DNA of 5,578 nt from Gammaproteobacteria bacterium. GTDB taxonomy: Bacteria > Pseudomonadota > Gammaproteobacteria > Chromatiales > Chromatiaceae. The notes under the pieces are model-generated. The model had not been told where the DNA came from. It searched no databases and saw nothing but the letters and a program-made list of their open reading frames with translations. The stretch covers positions 1 to 5,578 of the forward strand of contig JAUXGQ010000155.1 of NCBI GenBank assembly GCA_030621975.1, read 5' to 3'. A program made the position numbers and the translations under genes. Below are positions 4,687-5,578 of the stretch, piece after piece (position 1 is the first letter of the stretch; the number at the start of each line of letters is the position of its first letter).

Positions 4687-5578
4687 TCAGCCGGGTTCCA
4701 TCAGATCCCGCCAGATTTCAGCCACCTTTTGGCGCTCATCCATCAGCACGCCGTCCGAGACCAGGCCCGGTTGGTCCTGCAGGGCATTGCGATGGTACGC
4801 GGCGCGGAAGGCCCGGTAGGCATTCGCCAGTCCTTCGGCCGCCGCCCCTTCGAGCAACCGGTTGCGGGACAACCCCTCGAGCAACCGAACGTTGTCCGTA
4901 AAATCCAGCAGATCCGGATGGTCATGGGCCCAGCGCAAAACCAGATATTGAACCATAAATTCGATGTCCGCGATACCGCCAAGGCCCTGTTTCAGGTCGA
5001 AGCGGCCCGGGGTCTTCTTGATCAGTTCGGTGCGCATCCGGGCGCGCATCCTGCTCACCTCCGCCCGCAGTGCCTCCGGCTCCCTTGCTTGCGCCAGCAC
5101 ATCGCGGCGGATTTCTTCGAAACGCCGGGCCACCGCCGGATCGCCCGCCACCACCCGGGCCCGGAGCAGGGCTTGATGCTCCCATACCCAGGCCTGATGA
5201 TGCTGATACTCGTCGAACGCGTTCAGGGAGCTCACCAGCATTCCCGATGCGCCATTGGGACGCAGCCGCATATCCACCTCGTAAAGCGCACCGGAAGGGG
5301 TTTGCGTGTTGAGTATGTGAATGATGCGCTGGGCCAGGCGGGTGTAAAAAACGTCGTTGGCGAGGGGACGCTTGCCGTCGGTGTGGGCCGCATGGTCCTC
5401 GCTGCCATTCAGGAACACCAGGTCCAGATCCGAACCGTAACCCAATTCGATACCGCCCAGCTTACCGTAAGCGACCACCGCGAAACCGGTTTTCCCGCCC
5501 AGCACCCGCGCCGGAACCCCGTGCTTCGCACTCAGATGGCCCCAGGCGAGCCGCACCACCCGCCCCAGCACGACTTCG
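4687..5578 (-). CDS. glnE: Glutamine synthetase adenylyltransferase/adenylyl-removing enzyme, C-terminal part
   Basis: The last 296 residues of GlnE are visible; the gene continues past the right edge. The full family is about 950 residues, with an N-terminal adenylyl-removing half and a C-terminal adenylylating half. This piece is from the C-terminal half. It has the nucleotidyltransferase core GYGSDLDLVFLNG (5445-5407), whose aspartates bind metal, then YEVDMRLRPNGASGMLV (5283-5233), which supplies the third carboxylate. DLKQGLGGIADIEFMVQYLV (4998-4939) of the following helical domain comes next. GlnE adenylylates glutamine synthetase under nitrogen excess and de-adenylylates it under limitation, steered by PII proteins. 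The GTG at 5571 inside the frame is an internal valine, not a start, because homology-like sequence continues through it. The stop (4689-4687) is followed 20 bp later by ilvE. Confidence 0.95.
   Translation of the reverse strand, partial: EVVLGRVVRLAWGHLSAKHGVPARVLGGKTGFAVVAYGKLGGIELGYGSDLDLVFLNGSEDHAAHTDGKRPLANDVFYTRLAQRIIHILNTQTPSGALYEVDMRLRPNGASGMLVSSLNAFDEYQHHQAWVWEHQALLRARVVAGDPAVARRFEEIRRDVLAQAREPEALRAEVSRMRARMRTELIKKTPGRFDLKQGLGGIADIEFMVQYLVLRWAHDHPDLLDFTDNVRLLEGLSRNRLLEGAAAEGLANAYRAFRAAYHRNALQDQPGLVSDGVLMDERQKVAEIWRDLMEPG

Noticed and set aside
4235..4819. 194-codon plus-strand frame opposite ilvE and glnE
   Set aside because: It spans two real genes and their junction on the opposite strand, with no recognisable motif.
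5569..5571. GTG as the start of the glnE fragment
   Set aside because: The frame continues open through the window edge and this region corresponds to the middle-to-late part of GlnE, so the codon is an internal valine.

Overview
The window looks like chromosomal DNA of a GC-rich gammaproteobacterium. The best clue is the glnE-ilvE gene pair on the minus strand, together with REP-type repeats carrying the GTAG tetranucleotide. I cannot name the genus. A Chromatiales/Ectothiorhodospiraceae-like organism is a guess from protein style only.

Layout from left to right: (1) positions 1-182, minus strand, the N-terminal 60 residues of a membrane fatty acid desaturase running off the left edge. (2) 183-312, a gap with three spaced TATAAA motifs, two of them in a 14-nt direct repeat with 21-bp period, and a weak promoter for the desaturase. 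(3) 313-2268, minus, a complete hydantoinase A / oxoprolinase-family protein with a GTG start and no partner subunit gene in view. (4) 2269-2546, a divergent regulatory region with overlapping inverted repeats on the hydantoinase side, and an FNR/CRP-like TTGAC-N4-GTCAA palindrome plus a candidate promoter on the other side. (5) 2547-3056, plus, a stand-alone cyclic-nucleotide-binding-fold protein lacking a DNA-binding domain. (6) 3057-3318, a convergent gap filled by two inverted REP pairs of different families. (7) 3319-5578, minus, a likely operon reading glnE (partial) - ilvE - zinc-finger protein. A 160-bp palindromic, MITE-like repeat sits exactly between the ilvE stop and the zinc-finger gene.

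The glnE-ilvE pair joins control of glutamine synthetase (adenylylation) to glutamate-dependent branched-chain amino acid transamination. The zinc-finger protein is related to the C-terminal domain of a mitochondrial complex I accessory subunit and is of unknown role in bacteria. The hydantoinase-like enzyme, cyclic-nucleotide protein and desaturase do not form an obvious pathway. No phage, CRISPR, tRNA, rRNA or transposase gene was seen. The most unusual content is non-coding: the repeats at 3088-3271 and 3583-3743, which share an exact 14-nt sequence.
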